Assembly (NCBI GenBank): GCA_963575745.1
Contig: CAUYUJ010014590.1
Coordinates: 107,501 to 171,500, forward strand
Source: Prorocentrum cordatum
Lineage: Eukaryota; Sar; Dinophyceae; Prorocentrales; Prorocentraceae
DNA length: 64,000 bases
Reading direction: 5' to 3'
Positions 54,796 to 64,000 of this stretch are shown here, piece by piece. Position 1 is the first letter of the stretch, and each line of letters begins with the position of its first letter. Below the pieces are notes generated by a model. The model worked only from the letters and a program-made list of their open reading frames with translations. It searched no databases and had not been told where the DNA came from. The position numbers and the translations under genes were made by a program.

Positions 54796-55043
54796 GCGCG
54801 TAACCCAACCAGCCCATCCAGGAACGAGAATCAGGCGAGTTGCCTTGATCAGGGATAAAAGGGACCATGACAGGATTAGGAATCTAGGCGGATGGATGAG
54901 GAGGAGACGGAGGAGGAGGTGGTGGTGGTGGTCACTGCATAAGGGAAACAGAATCCCGAGCAGAGCAACACGCACCACGACCACGACGACGCCGACGACG
55001 ACGACGACGGAGACGAGGCGCGCTTACGATCCGCACCGAAGCA

Positions 55044-55127
55044 CGGATTTGGGAAAGGGCCCACCCTGCAGGTTCGGTTAAACAGCACATCGTTGAGCGG
55101 ATTTGGGAAAGGGCCCACCCTGCAGGG
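55044..55127 (+). repeat. 29-bp direct repeat spaced 54 bp
   Basis: CGGATTTGGGAAAGGGCCCA plus CCCTGCAGG at 55044 and 55098, identical. Confidence 0.9.
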
Positions 55128-55254
55128 TGCCGACGGAGGAGGAGGGGGATGGGGAGGAGGGAGGAGAAGAAGGAATAGGCTGATGAGGAAGATAAGGAAA
55201 CGGAGGAGGAGAAGCAGGCGGACGAGGATAATAATAAGGGCGATCAGAAATGTT

Positions 55255-55515
55255 AGAAGCCTCTTGGATGCCTCGCGCAGTGTCTTCGGATGTCTCTTAA
55301 GAGCTACTTGAAGTCCTCTTGGGCCTCCCAGGGGCATCTTGGAGTGTTTTCTTTGGTGTCTTGGGGGAGCCTCTTGGAGCCTCTCGGGGCTCTCTTGTTA
55401 GCCCCTAAGGGTATCTCTTGGGGGCTTCTTGGGGGCCTCCCGTAAGCTATTTGAGCCCACTCAGGGCGCTCTTGGTAGCCTTGGGTCATTTTGGGGCCAT
55501 CTTGGAGGAGATCGG
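55255..55515 (+). repeat. GGCCTCTTGGGG interspersed repeat, block 6
   Basis: CTCTTGGGCCTCCCAGGGGC, GGGCTTCTTGGGGGCCTCCC and CATTTTGGGGCCATCTTGG words. Confidence 0.75.
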
Positions 55516-55869
55516 TCAAAAGGGAAATGTGGCGGGGTTCTAACTAGAGCAGCCCCCCCCCCCAAGGAGGCTGGCATCGGATATTGACCTCAGTGCAGTC
55601 ACTGATGTGTGCCTCCTAGCCGACGCCTCCTTTCACACTCTGGCCGCTCGCGAAGCCCCCCATCCGGGTCCAGGGGACGGGCGCAGGGGGAGGGGTCAAG
55701 CTGCCCGTAACAAGCCGTCTCGCTCATCCCCCGCCCGCCCAGCCCCAACATAGGAGTAGCTCCCGAGTCTCAGCATTGACAGGCCGCGATGGACAACCAT
55801 TAGGATCCGATGGAGACGTCAGCCAGGTGCGCGAAACCTGCGAGGTACGCCGCACATGCCAGCTGCGCC

Positions 55870-56430
55870 ATGCGCCATGCGCGCCACATTGGACAACCTT
55901 TCGACCCTCTCACCGTTCCTTTCAAAAACCATTGCACAGTGACGGCTGGCTTGCGGGGTGCGGATTTGCGACCGTAATCGTTCTGCATTCATTTGGTGGG
56001 CTTGCGCGCAGCAGGCAGCATGTGCCATCCTGGTCACCAACCCAATGCAGCGTGAGCGCGCATGGTCCAGATGTTGGTGCAAAGTGTATTTTGTATTGTT
56101 TTATGTGCAAGGGATGGTTGAGGGGGCTGACATTGCGCTCAGCTGGGAATCTGTTTCCCCCGCCAGCCACCCCTGGCCAACAACACATGCGAAGTGATCG
56201 CGAGGCGTCCGCGCATGATGCAGATGTTGATGCAACGTGCATTTTTTTTGGGGGGGGGGGGGGGTCGAGGGATGTTGGGGAGGTGTTGGGCCGCAGGCAG
56301 CATGCTGGTACCCCAACCGCCCCTGCCATTAACCAGTACAAAGTGATCGCGTGGTGCCCGCGCGTGCTCCAGATTTGGTGGCAAACTGTAGGTTGTGTAG
56401 TTTTTGTTGACAAGGTCTGGGTTGGATGTC
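55870..56430 (+). repeat. ~130-bp satellite, diverged copies
   Basis: Recurring word order: TGCGCGCAGCAGGCAGCATG, then an ACCA..ATGC/ACAAAGTGATCGCG block, then GCGCATG(A/G)T(C/G)CAGAT(T/G)T(T/G)G, then CAACGTGCATTTT. Units near 55995, 56115 and 56290 here. Single units also lie at 56730-56870 and 58575-58720, on both sides of the ~90-bp satellite. Confidence 0.7.
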
Positions 56431-56729
56431 GGTCGAGTGGGGGAGGGGGTGTTGATTATTACAGTGGGGAGCCGTGATCAAGACACCTCCTACCCACACG
56501 GCACACGCCGTCTCGCTCACTCCCACCCGCTCTCCCAGCACCCGAGTCTCAGCATATCGGCTAGGAGCGCCACACATTCCGTGATCGCCACGGGTTCCAG
56601 GTGCACCAGGCACCCCGGAGGCCCGAGCGTGCCAGGAGCGCCAGGTGCGCCACGTGCTCCACGTGCGGCAAGCGTGCCACGTCCTCCAGCCGAGCCAGGT
56701 GCGCAACGTGGCGTGGCAGAGTGAAGTTG

Positions 56730-56870
56730 TGTTGTTTTTGGCAGGGACGGTTAGCATGCGCGCAGCACGCCATGTGTCGGCACCCCCGCCGTCCATGTGA
56801 CAAACCATTGCAAAGTTGTCGCGGGGCGACCGCGCATGCCCTAAATTTGGAGGCGAAGTTCATTTTCAGG
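56730..56870 (+). repeat. ~130-bp satellite, isolated copy before the CAT tract
   Basis: ATGCGCGCAGCACGCCATGT, CCGTCCATGTGACAAACCAT, TGCAAAGTTGTCGCGGGGCG, TGCCCTAAATTTGGAGGCGA. Confidence 0.7.
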
Positions 56871-57021
56871 GTTTATTTCAACAATCGTATGGTGTTGGGT
56901 CTTGATTGTGAAGAGAGCGCCCCGCGTTCCTCCTCACTCCTCCTCCTCTCACTTCTCTGTCTTTCCCCTTCCGTACCTGCCTCTGCCCTTCGCGTGTCTT
57001 CGTCGTCGTCGTCTCCGTCGT

Positions 57022-57045
57022 CGTCGGTGTCATCATCATCACCAC

Positions 57046-57122
<77 letters not shown>

Positions 57123-57124
57123 GG

Positions 57125-57180
<56 letters not shown>

Positions 57181-57199
57181 TATCATTATCATTATCAGT

Positions 57200-57233
<34 letters not shown>

Positions 57234-57250
57234 GCATCATTATCATAACC
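57022..57250. repeat. (CAT)n microsatellite
   Basis: More than 60 CAT/TAT triplets, giving poly-His, poly-Asp and poly-Met frames. Confidence 0.97.
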
Positions 57251-57261
57251 ATCACCCATCT

Positions 57262-58520
57262 CGGCCACCGTTCGTGGCCCCATGGGGAGCTCCACCGAAG
57301 GCCCTCGTTGCTGCGTCTAATTGCGTCCCGCGCCCTTTTTCGGCACACCCGTCTCACGTTTCGCGGCCTCTTAGGGAGCTCCTCCGAAGGCCCCAGTTGC
57401 TGCGTCCACATGCGTCCCTCGCGCATTTCGGCACACCCGTCACACGTCACGCGGCCTCATAGGGAGCTCCACCGGAGGCCCCAGTGGCTGCGTTCACATG
57501 TGACCCGCGCGCATTTCGGCACACACACGTCACATATTTCGTGGCCCCATCGGGAGCTCCACCGAAGGCACCTGTGGCTGCGTTCACATACATTCCGCGC
57601 CCATGTCGGCACAGCCCTCACACGGTTCGCGGCCCCATAGGGAGTTTTTCTCAAGGCCCCAGTGGATGCGTTTACGTGTCCCGCGCGCATTTCGGCACAC
57701 CCCTCACCCGTTTCGTGGTCCCATCGGGAGCTTCACCGAAGGCACTTGTGGCTGCGTTCACATGCATCCCGCGCCCATGCTGGCACAGCCCTCAAGCGGT
57801 TCGTGGCCCCATGGGGGAGCTTTTCCGAAGATCTCAGTGGTTGCGTCCACATGCGTCCCGCGCCCATTTCGGCACGCCCTCACTTGGTTCGGGGTCCCCA
57901 AATGAGCTCCACCGAAGGGCTCAGTGGCTGCGTCCACATGCGTCCCGCGCCCATTTCGGCACACCCCTCACACGGTTCGTGGCCCCATAGGGAATTCCAC
58001 CGAAGGCCCCAGTGGCTGCGTCCACATGCGTCCCGCGCCCATGTCGGCACAGCCTTCACACGTTTCTTGGCCCCATAGGGAGCTCCACCGAAGGCCCTAG
58101 TTGCTGCGTCCACATGCGTCCCGCGCCCATTTCGGCATACCCCTCACACGTTTCGTGGCCCCATAGGGAGCTCCACCGAAGGCACCAGTCAGTGGCTGCG
58201 TTCACATGCATCCCGTGCCCATGTCGGCACAGTCCTCACACGGCTCGTGGCCTCTCAGGGAGCTCCGTCGAAGGGCCCAGTGGCTGCGTCCACATGCGTC
58301 CCGCGCGCATGTTGGCGCAGCCCTCACACGTTTCGTGCCCCATACGAAGCTCCACCGAAGGCCCCAGCGGCTGCGTCCACATGCGTTCCGCGCATATGTC
58401 GGAACAACCCTCACACTTTTCGTGGCCCCATATGGATCGCCACCGAAGGCCCAGGTGGTTGCGCCCGCATGCGTCCCCGCCCAATGTCGGCACACCCTTG
58501 TTGGCGATGGAGATCCACCC
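57262..58520 (+). repeat. ~90-bp satellite, about 14 copies
   Basis: Unit: GGCCCCATAGGGAGCTCCAC, CGAAGGCCCCAGTGGCTGCG, TCCACATGCGTCCCGCGCCC, ATTTCGGCACACCCCTCACA, CGTTTCGT. Copies vary by substitutions and 1-5-bp indels (period 84-93). A second block of the same family occupies 63115-64000, and old inverted units lie at 17395-17600. Confidence 0.95.
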
Positions 58521-58574
58521 AAGGCGATACGCAAAATGGCGATACTCACACCCGCATATGGTTGGGCCCTTCGC

Positions 58575-58720
58575 CAGGATAATTTGACAGGGATGGTTGG
58601 CCTGCGCGCAGCAAGCAATGTGCGGGCATTCTCGCCGTCCCCGTGAAGAAACCATGCCAAGTGGTCGCGGGGCGTCGCGCATGCTCTGGATTTGCAGGCA
58701 ACGTGTATTATGAAGGCCTT
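58575..58720 (+). repeat. ~130-bp satellite, isolated copy after the ~90-bp array
   Basis: GGTTGGCCTGCGCGCAGCAA, CCGTCCCCGTGAAGAAACCA, TGCCAAGTGGTCGCGGGGCG, GCTCTGGATTTGCAGGCAAC. Closely follows the order of 56730-56870. Confidence 0.75.
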
Positions 58721-59340
58721 GCGGCCGGTGCCACCGACCTTGGAAGGACCCCCGCCGGCGCCCCCGCCGGGACCCGCCGGGACCCCAGGGAGGGCCGTAT
58801 TCGAACCTGGGGCCACCCTCCCACACCACAAGACTTCCCGTGGGACCCCCAGAGCCGACCCCCCCCCCCCCCGGGACCCGGGACCCGTGACTCCAGCTGG
58901 CGACCCCCCCCCAGACCCGCTTGGACCCCAGACGGGGGGGCTGCCTGCAGGACCTCCCCCCCGCAGGTGGGACACCCCCTTTGCCCTCCCTGTCCAGAGG
59001 GGTGGCCGGGGAGGGAAGGGGGGGCGCAGGGACAAACAAAAAATTGCGCGCTCTTGCGAAATCTTACGGAAGCCAATCGTTTTGTGTGGTGAACTTATCA
59101 AGCCATATGCCTCAACGGGCTTTGTGCACGCATGTCGAAATCTTTCGAACGCCCCTGCGCGCGTCCCGTCGCGAAAATCCTCTGCAACACATGTGACGAA
59201 TCGCACGCGCGCGCGCGTCGTCGCGCGCGCATGCCGAAATCCTTAAACAACCTTTGATTCCAGAAGGGTTTCAAAATCGAGTGTCCGAAATTCATACAAA
59301 CACATAGTTTTGCAACATGGGTTTTCAACAAAAGCGTGCG
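58721..59340. other. C-rich then GCGC-rich intergenic sequence
   Basis: CCCCCGCC-type runs at 58745-58980. GCGCGCGC words around 59190-59235 recall the TTCGACATGCGCGCGCG word of the 20.7-22.9-kb module. No gene supported. Confidence 0.4.
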
Positions 59341-59344
59341 CGCG

Positions 59345-59572
59345 CGCTCTTGCGTCGTCGTCGTCGTCGCCGTCCTTCCTCCTCCCTCGTCGTCGTCGTC
59401 GTCGCCGCCCTCGTCGTCCTCTGTCTTTCCTCGTCGTCGTCGTCGTCGTCGTCGTCCTCTTTGGCGTCGTCGTCGTTTCCGTCGTCGTTGTCGCCGTGGT
59501 CGTCCTTCCTCCTCCCACGTCGTCGTCGTCGTCCGTCGTCGGCGTCTCGTCGTCGTCCCTCCTATTTCGTCG

Positions 59573-59604
<32 letters not shown>

Positions 59605-59995
59605 CTCCCTCCTCCCTCGTCGTTGTCGTCGTCGGCGTCGCCGTCCTCCCTCCTTCTTCGTCGTTCGCGTCGTCGCCGTCCTCCGCCCTCCCTCGTCATT
59701 GTCGTCGTTGTCGCCGTTGTCCTCTCTCGTCGTCGTCGTCTTCGTTGGCGACGTCGTCGTCGTCGTCGTCTTCGTCGTCGTCGTCGTAGGCGGCGGCGTC
59801 GTCGTCGTCGGCGTCGTCGTCGTCGTGGGCGTCGTCGTCGTCGGCTTTGTCATTGTCGTCGTCGTCGGCGTCGTCGTCGTCGGTGTCGTCGTCGTCGTCG
59901 TTGTTGTCGTCGAGGTCGTTGGAGACGTCGGTGTCGTCGCAGTCGGTGTCGGCGTCGTCGTGTCGTCGTTGTCGTCGTCGGCGTCGGTGTCGTTG
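59345..59995. repeat. (CGT)n trinucleotide tract
   Basis: About 650 bp of imperfect CGTCGT with CCT/GCC interruptions; poly-Ser/Val/Arg and Thr/Asp frames on both strands are artefacts. Confidence 0.95.
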
Positions 59996-60117
59996 CCAAG
60001 TGCCATTTGGTACCTAACGTCACGGTCTTAAGAGGTCTTGCGACCAAGTTGCGGGTGAGAGGTGTGGGATGTTTGCACGGGCAGTGGAGAGGACAGCTTC
60101 AAGTTGAGCAATTGATT

Positions 60118-60195
60118 TATTGCACCGCGTAGACTGCACCACACAGGTTGCATCGCATACGTTGCACCTTGTGTGTTGCACCGCGCTGACTGCAA
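60118..60195. repeat. 14-bp minisatellite, second locus
   Basis: TTGCACCGCGTAGACTGCAC, CACACAGGTTGCATCGCA and similar; the same unit as 23300-23415. Confidence 0.75.
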
Positions 60196-60229
60196 GAAGC
60201 TACTGTTCGGTGTCCACGCTGGCGAACAG

Positions 60230-60370
60230 GTCGTTTTTTTTTTTTTTTCCTTCCTCTCTTCCTTCACATATATATATATATATATATATATGTTTTGCTT
60301 TTTTTTTTGTTTGTTTTTTTTTGTTTTTTATTTCCTTTCCCTCTCTCTCTCTATATATATATATTCATAT
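60230..60370. repeat. Poly(T), (TA)n and (TC)n tract
   Basis: T runs at 60234-60248 and 60301-60330, (TA)n at 60269-60292 and 60352-60363. An AT-rich island in GC-rich surroundings. Confidence 0.9.
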
Positions 60371-60477
60371 ACATCTACCCGGGGAAGGAAATCCGGGCCC
60401 GGAAACCACGGCCTCGAACCCCCAATCTGGGTCCACCCCCCCCTGGGGCCTCCTCGGCCGCTCCCCGGCCGCTCAAG

Positions 60478-60908
60478 GCAGCCCTTGGGACGCTCCAAGA
60501 GCGCCCACGATGGCTTCCAGACTGCCCAAGAGGTTGCCAAGAGCACCCGAAAGCGCCACAGAGGGCCCCCAGGACTGGTCAAGATGACTTCCCAGTGCCC
60601 TAGATGGTTTCAAGACGGCCCAAGAGGCCCCGAAAACGCCCCAAAAGGCCCCAACGAGGACCCCCACGAAGCAAAAATCGGCACATTCCCTTCGGAAAAC
60701 GTGCATTTTTAGCATGTTCGTTTGTTTGATCTCGAGAGCGTCCAAGACGTCCCAAGAAGCCCCCTAGATCCTCCCAAGTCGGCCCCAGAGGCCCCAAGAG
60801 GGCCCCAAAACGGCCCAAGAGAACACCAAGACGGCCCAAGAGAGCCCCATGACGGCCCAAGAGCGGCCTCAAAGGGCCCAAAAGGCTCCCAAGAGAGCCC
60901 CAAGACGG
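60478..60908 (-). repeat. GGCCTCTTGGGG interspersed repeat, block 7 (inverted), split by a retrocopy
   Basis: CAAGAGGCCCC/CAAGACGGCCC words with core at 60662-60755 (CACATTCCCTTCGGAAAACG, TTTTTAGCATGTTCG, GAGAGCGTCCAAGACG). The same repeat resumes at 62103-62190 after the retrocopy, so the retrocopy landed inside it. Confidence 0.85.
60891..60908 (+). repeat. Left target-site duplication of the MAPEG retrocopy
   Basis: AAGAGAGCCCCAAGACGG, directly before the first base of the spliced leader. The identical 18 bp are at 62103-62120. Confidence 0.92.
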
Positions 60909-60930
60909 TCCGTAGCCATTTTGGCTCAAG
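60909..60930 (+). other. Complete dinoflagellate spliced-leader relict
   Basis: T followed by CCGTAGCCATTTTGGCTCAA and G: all 22 positions of the canonical leader (first position D = T). The next bases are CC, not a GT splice donor, so this is not an SL RNA gene; it is the leader already joined to an mRNA. It marks the 5' end of a reverse-transcribed message. Confidence 0.95.
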
Positions 60931-61014
60931 CCGTTTTTGCTCCAGGCTAGGCCAAGCAAGGCATTGCACTAGCTGCTGCTCGTTCAAGCCAGTCGGTACC
61001 GCGGGGTCGACGCC

Positions 61015-61758
61015 ATGATCCTGGACCTCGGCTGCATGAAGCTGCCCTTCGAGGGCGACTTCAACACAATCATGATATTCACGGGGTTCGCGTCGGCATG
61101 CATCTCGACCACCTTGTTCTTTAACTTCGTCACCCCGAAGGGACCTGCACTGGGGGCAGGTACCCCCGAGCAAGTTGTTGATGCCTTCGGCAAGACGATG
61201 ATCGTGCAGGCCGTATGATGCATCATCTACTACAACTACGTGGGCGCTTAGGTTCTGGGCGTGTTCCTCTCAGGCCCTTGGGCCATGCTCGACGGGAAGA
61301 AGCAGACAGAGAAGTGGTGAGCGAACGCCTCGCGTTTCGCGGGCAACCAGTTTGAGCAAAGCTTTGTTTTCATCCCGTGTCTGTGGATGTACGCAGGGCT
61401 CGTTGATTACGAGACGGCTTGGACCCTTGGCGTGTTGTATATCATTGGCCGAATCCTGTATCCTCTCTTTTACGTTGTCCACGGGAGGTTCACTTTCTTC
61501 TTCGAGCACATCACCCAGGTTGGCTATGCAGTCAACGGCACGTTCATATTGGGCGCACTGATCAGGGGGGCGAAGTGGGACTACGTCGAGTTCTCAAAAG
61601 ATCACAACATTCTCACGCAGATCTTGGGTGCATGCCTCGGCGTCTTCACCCTTCTGCCGGGGGTCGGAATCACTATCCCTTGGTTCATCGCGCACACCGT
61701 GATGGACCGCAAGCGTGCCCAGGCATACTCGGCATCGGTCACTCCAGGCGACGCCTGA
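61015..61758 (+). pseudogene. Processed pseudogene of a MAPEG-family membrane protein
   Basis: A 247-codon frame in one phase, interrupted by TGA (61216-61218), TAG (61249-61251) and TGA (61318-61320), each one transition away from Trp or Gln codons. No indels. N-terminal hydrophobic helix (TIMIFTGFASACISTTLFF). Then ANASRFAGNQFEQSFVFIP, the helix LGVLYIIGRILYPLFYVVHG and the C-terminal hydrophobic segment ILGACLGVFTLLPGVGITIP. The R..(A/G)NQ.E......P and LG..Y..GR..YP..Y patterns are those of MAPEG proteins, small four-helix microsomal glutathione-transferase-like enzymes. Because the frame is intact apart from three point stops, the copy is young. Family call from motifs only. Confidence 0.8.
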
Positions 61759-62092
61759 CCAGGGCAATCGTGTATTCATCCTTTTCATGATTTTCCGCCA
61801 GCCGCCACAGAAAAATGTCGGTCGGCCGAGCTTCCATATCATTAATGTGATATCCCTGCACGTGCTCAGGCTATCCAGTCCTCGATGTACTCGCCTGCAA
61901 AGCACGCGGATGTTGGGAGCAGCTCCAAGGGTTTTCCGTAGCAGCCACTGCACCTCGGCGCGGCCCGGGACGCTCTGCAAAGCGTTATTTTTGTTGCTTC
62001 GACGCCCTGCCAGGTCGGCGAGTATTCCGTGGCCGCGGGGCCGAGGCCAGAACAGGCAGTAACGAAACAGGCACTGCAGCGCAGCGACGAGC

Positions 62093-62104
62093 AAAAAAAA
62101 AAAA
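62093..62104 (+). other. Poly(A) tail of the retrocopy
   Basis: Twelve consecutive A followed directly by GAGAGCCCC of the right target duplication. No AATAAA precedes it, as is usual in dinoflagellate messages. Confidence 0.9.
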
Positions 62105-62120
62105 GAGAGCCCCAAGACGG
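62103..62120 (+). repeat. Right target-site duplication of the MAPEG retrocopy
   Basis: Exact 18-bp match to 60891-60908; the first two A are shared with the poly(A) tail, so the true length is 16-18 bp. CCCCAGCCTCCCAAG follows, continuing the host repeat. Confidence 0.92.
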
Positions 62121-62534
62121 CCCCAGCCTCCCAAGTCTGCCCAATAGCGCTCCGGGACGGCCTTCGAGGGCCCCATACGAGCCCCTTCCGGGACACCACT
62201 GGGACACCGACGGGAAACCGCCGGGACACGACGGCGGGACAACCTTGGCCAACGCTGGACCACCAGGTGGATGGGGCGGTCAACGGCTCTTGACCCACCC
62301 TAGCCACAGCGGAACTATTCTTCTCGCCCGCTCACGTAGCTTCGCCTCGCCCGCACGCACGACACGAACCCGAAACCGAAACCCATTTCCTGGTGGGGGG
62401 CTCTCCGTTCCACTGGGATCTCACCCCCTCACTTCCGACCTCTTCGGTGCTTCTTGGGGCCGTCTTGGAGGCCGCTTGGAGGCGGAGAACAGGGTAGAGG
62501 ATCCCAATCTGTTGTAATTCTTCCCTAGCCTGCG

Positions 62535-62574
62535 CTAGAACCTAAGCGCGCGCGAAGCGCGCGCGTGGTTCTAG
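62535..62574. mobile_element. 40-bp foldback element (family E), copy 2
   Basis: CTAGAACC - TAA - GCGCGCGC - GAA - GCGCGCGC - GT - GGTTCTAG, one base different from 18395-18434. Flanks are unrelated to those of copy 1. Confidence 0.85.
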
Positions 62575-63114
62575 TATGTAGATGTATTTGTATGTTTATT
62601 AGTGTGTGTACCTATGTATCGCGTGTTTTCACCCCCAGGGGTGTACGATATCGTGCATCTTCTTTTGGACACCAGGAACATGCATATTCGCATTCGAAAT
62701 GCGACTGTACAATAACATATTGAGTGTTCATCGTCGACACATATAAATTCACATGCCGAGTCGTTAATCGGTCTTCGATTCTATAGAGCTGCAACTTGAT
62801 TGAAAGATTTGGTGCCCCATCATCCGCACACAACCAGATACGCTCAATCCTTAACAGCTGCATTATTCCAACTTGGTTACAGTTTCGCGGCTCGTATGCG
62901 GTAGTCTGATGTCATCAACGTTAATCAACATACATTTCGTTTGAGGAATCGTGGTGTGCTTGCTGCATTATTATAATACTTGGTATCGAAGTCCCAATCA
63001 TCCTTTGGTGCTGTGTCTTCGTTTTGAAGAGACACCGCCGCGTGTTCCTTTCCTTTTTCCTTCCCCCATCCTTCCTTCTCCGACTCCTGCCTCTGCCTTC
63101 TTCACCCAGTGCAG
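62575..63114. other. AT-richer intergenic sequence
   Basis: Noticeably lower GC than the rest of the window; no frame with a recognisable domain and no repeat found. Confidence 0.45.
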
Positions 63115-64000
63115 CGCTCCGTGGCCCCGTAGGGATTCCACCCTGAAGCCTCGGTCGCTGTGATCACATGTGTCCCCGCCACCCAGTTCTGCACGCCCCT
63201 CGCACGTTTGCGGCCCCAAGGCCCCAGTGGCTATGATCGCATGCGCCCCCGCCGCATATATCGGCGCATTCCTGACGCGCTTCGTGGCCCCACGGGGAGC
63301 TCCACCGAAGGCCCCACTGGCTGTGATCACATGCGCCCCCGCCGCCCATGTCTGCGAACTCTACGCGCGTTTCGTGGCAAGCGATTTCAGAGCTCCTTTC
63401 AGAGGTTTTTGAAACCCAGGCGCTCCGCTATCCGGGTTTTGGACGGTAGGGAGCTCCACCGAAGGCCCCAGTGGCGGTGTCCACACGCGTCTCTGCCTGT
63501 CATGTCGGCACACCCCTCACACGTTTCGTGCCCCCATACGGGGCTCCACTGAAGGCCCCCGTGGCGGTGTCCACATGCATCCCAGCCGCCCATGACGGCA
63601 CACCCCTCGCACGTTTCGTGGCCCCACAAAGGGGGTTATACCTCAGGTCCACCGAAGGCCCCAGTAACGGTGCCCACACGCGTCCCCGCCCGTTATTTCA
63701 GCACAAGCCCCGCACGTTTCGCGGCCCCATATGGGGGATCCAACGCAGGCCCCATCGGCGGTGTCCACATGCACCCCCGCTACCCATGTCGGCGCAGACC
63801 TCGCACGCTTCGTCGCCCCATAGGGAACTCCACCGAAGGCCCGAGTGGCGGTGTCTACATGCGTCCCCCCCCACAGAGTTCGGCGCACCCCTCGCGCGCG
63901 TCGTGGCCCCACAGGGAGCTCCACCGAACAGTGGCAGTGTTCGCAAGCGTCTCCGCCAGCCATGTCGGCGCACCTCTCGCACGTTCCGTGGCCCCATAAG
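63115..64000 (+). repeat. ~90-bp satellite, second block, running off the window
   Basis: About ten units with GGGAGCTCCACCGAAGGCCC, AGTGGC(T/G)GTG, (A/T)CCACATGCGTCCCCGCC and TCGGCACACCCCTCGCACGT. It is a subfamily of 57262-58520: CGGTGTCC or TGTGATC replaces CTGCGTCC and CCCCGCC replaces CCGCGCC. Not closed at the window end. Confidence 0.93.

Larger units (their letters stand above)
60909..62104 (+). mobile_element. Full-length mRNA retrocopy: SL, 5' UTR, CDS, 3' UTR, poly(A)
   Basis: The unit starts at the first SL base, has an 84-nt 5' UTR, a coding region at 61015-61758 without introns, a 334-nt 3' UTR and 12 A at 62093-62104. AAGAGAGCCCCAAGACGG is present immediately before the SL and again overlapping the last two A: a target-site duplication of 16-18 bp, as made by LINE-type target-primed reverse transcription. 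The insertion site lies in the inverted GGCCTCTTGGGG repeat. Being complete at the 5' end is unusual for LINE-mediated copies. Confidence 0.93.

Noticed and set aside
56878-57450. Poly-Asp, poly-Met and poly-His proteins
   Set aside because: Created by the CAT microsatellite; no conserved flanking domain.
57484-58582. Repeat protein with HASRAHFGTPLTRF units
   Set aside because: All three frames on both strands give similar repeated peptides because the ~90-bp satellite often keeps length near a multiple of three; there is no start context or conserved domain.
60909-60930. Spliced-leader RNA gene rather than a relict
   Set aside because: No GT donor follows the leader; instead a 5' UTR, coding frame and poly(A) follow, with a target duplication around the whole unit.

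Overview
The window looks like GC-rich, gene-poor nuclear DNA of a dinoflagellate. The best evidence is a complete 22-nt dinoflagellate spliced-leader (SL) relict at 60909-60930, fused to an intronless copy of an mRNA. Supporting evidence is a decayed non-LTR retrotransposon with a domain order I associate with dinoflagellate genomes, plus very many diverged minisatellites. High GC and repeat load would fit a Prorocentrum-like genome, but the species is a guess. I see no bacterial operons, rRNA, tRNA or CRISPR. Nearly all long reading frames are shadows of GC-rich or trinucleotide repeats.

Only three stretches look derived from proteins. (1) 7145-12780 is a dead LINE with zinc ribbon, coiled coil, AP-endonuclease, reverse transcriptase (catalytic Y-x-D-D reads YIGD), zinc knuckle and RNase H remnants, broken by frameshifts. 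(2) 30647-31902 is a methyltransferase-like gene with a decayed SL relict 58 nt before its ATG; a 154-bp foldback element with a 5-bp target duplication splits the reading frame. (3) 60909-62104 is a processed pseudogene of a MAPEG-type membrane protein: full SL, 5' UTR, coding region with three premature stops, 3' UTR and poly(A), bounded by a perfect 18-bp target-site duplication.

Layout: 1-7.1 kb minisatellites and a GGCCTCTTGGGG-type interspersed repeat; 7.1-12.8 kb LINE; 13-25 kb minisatellites, foldback elements and a three-copy ~350-bp module; 25-30 kb trinucleotide tracts and foldback elements; 30.6-31.9 kb methyltransferase retrogene; 32-42 kb duplications, a 73-bp satellite, a ~100-bp satellite and an ~85-bp dispersed repeat; 42-50 kb foldback elements, low-complexity CGCCGA tract, 16-bp and 152-bp arrays; 50-56 kb duplications and palindromes; 56-58.7 kb two interleaved satellites; 59-62 kb simple repeats and the MAPEG retrocopy; 63.1-64 kb a second block of the ~90-bp satellite running off the end.

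The elements fit one process. LINE-type machinery reverse-transcribes trans-spliced mRNAs into the genome, which gives intronless, SL-bearing copies. Small non-autonomous foldback elements (at least five families here, each in two or more copies) then insert, two of them with clear 5-bp target duplications. Candidate GA-AG splice sites at the edges of two families raise the possibility that they act as introners.
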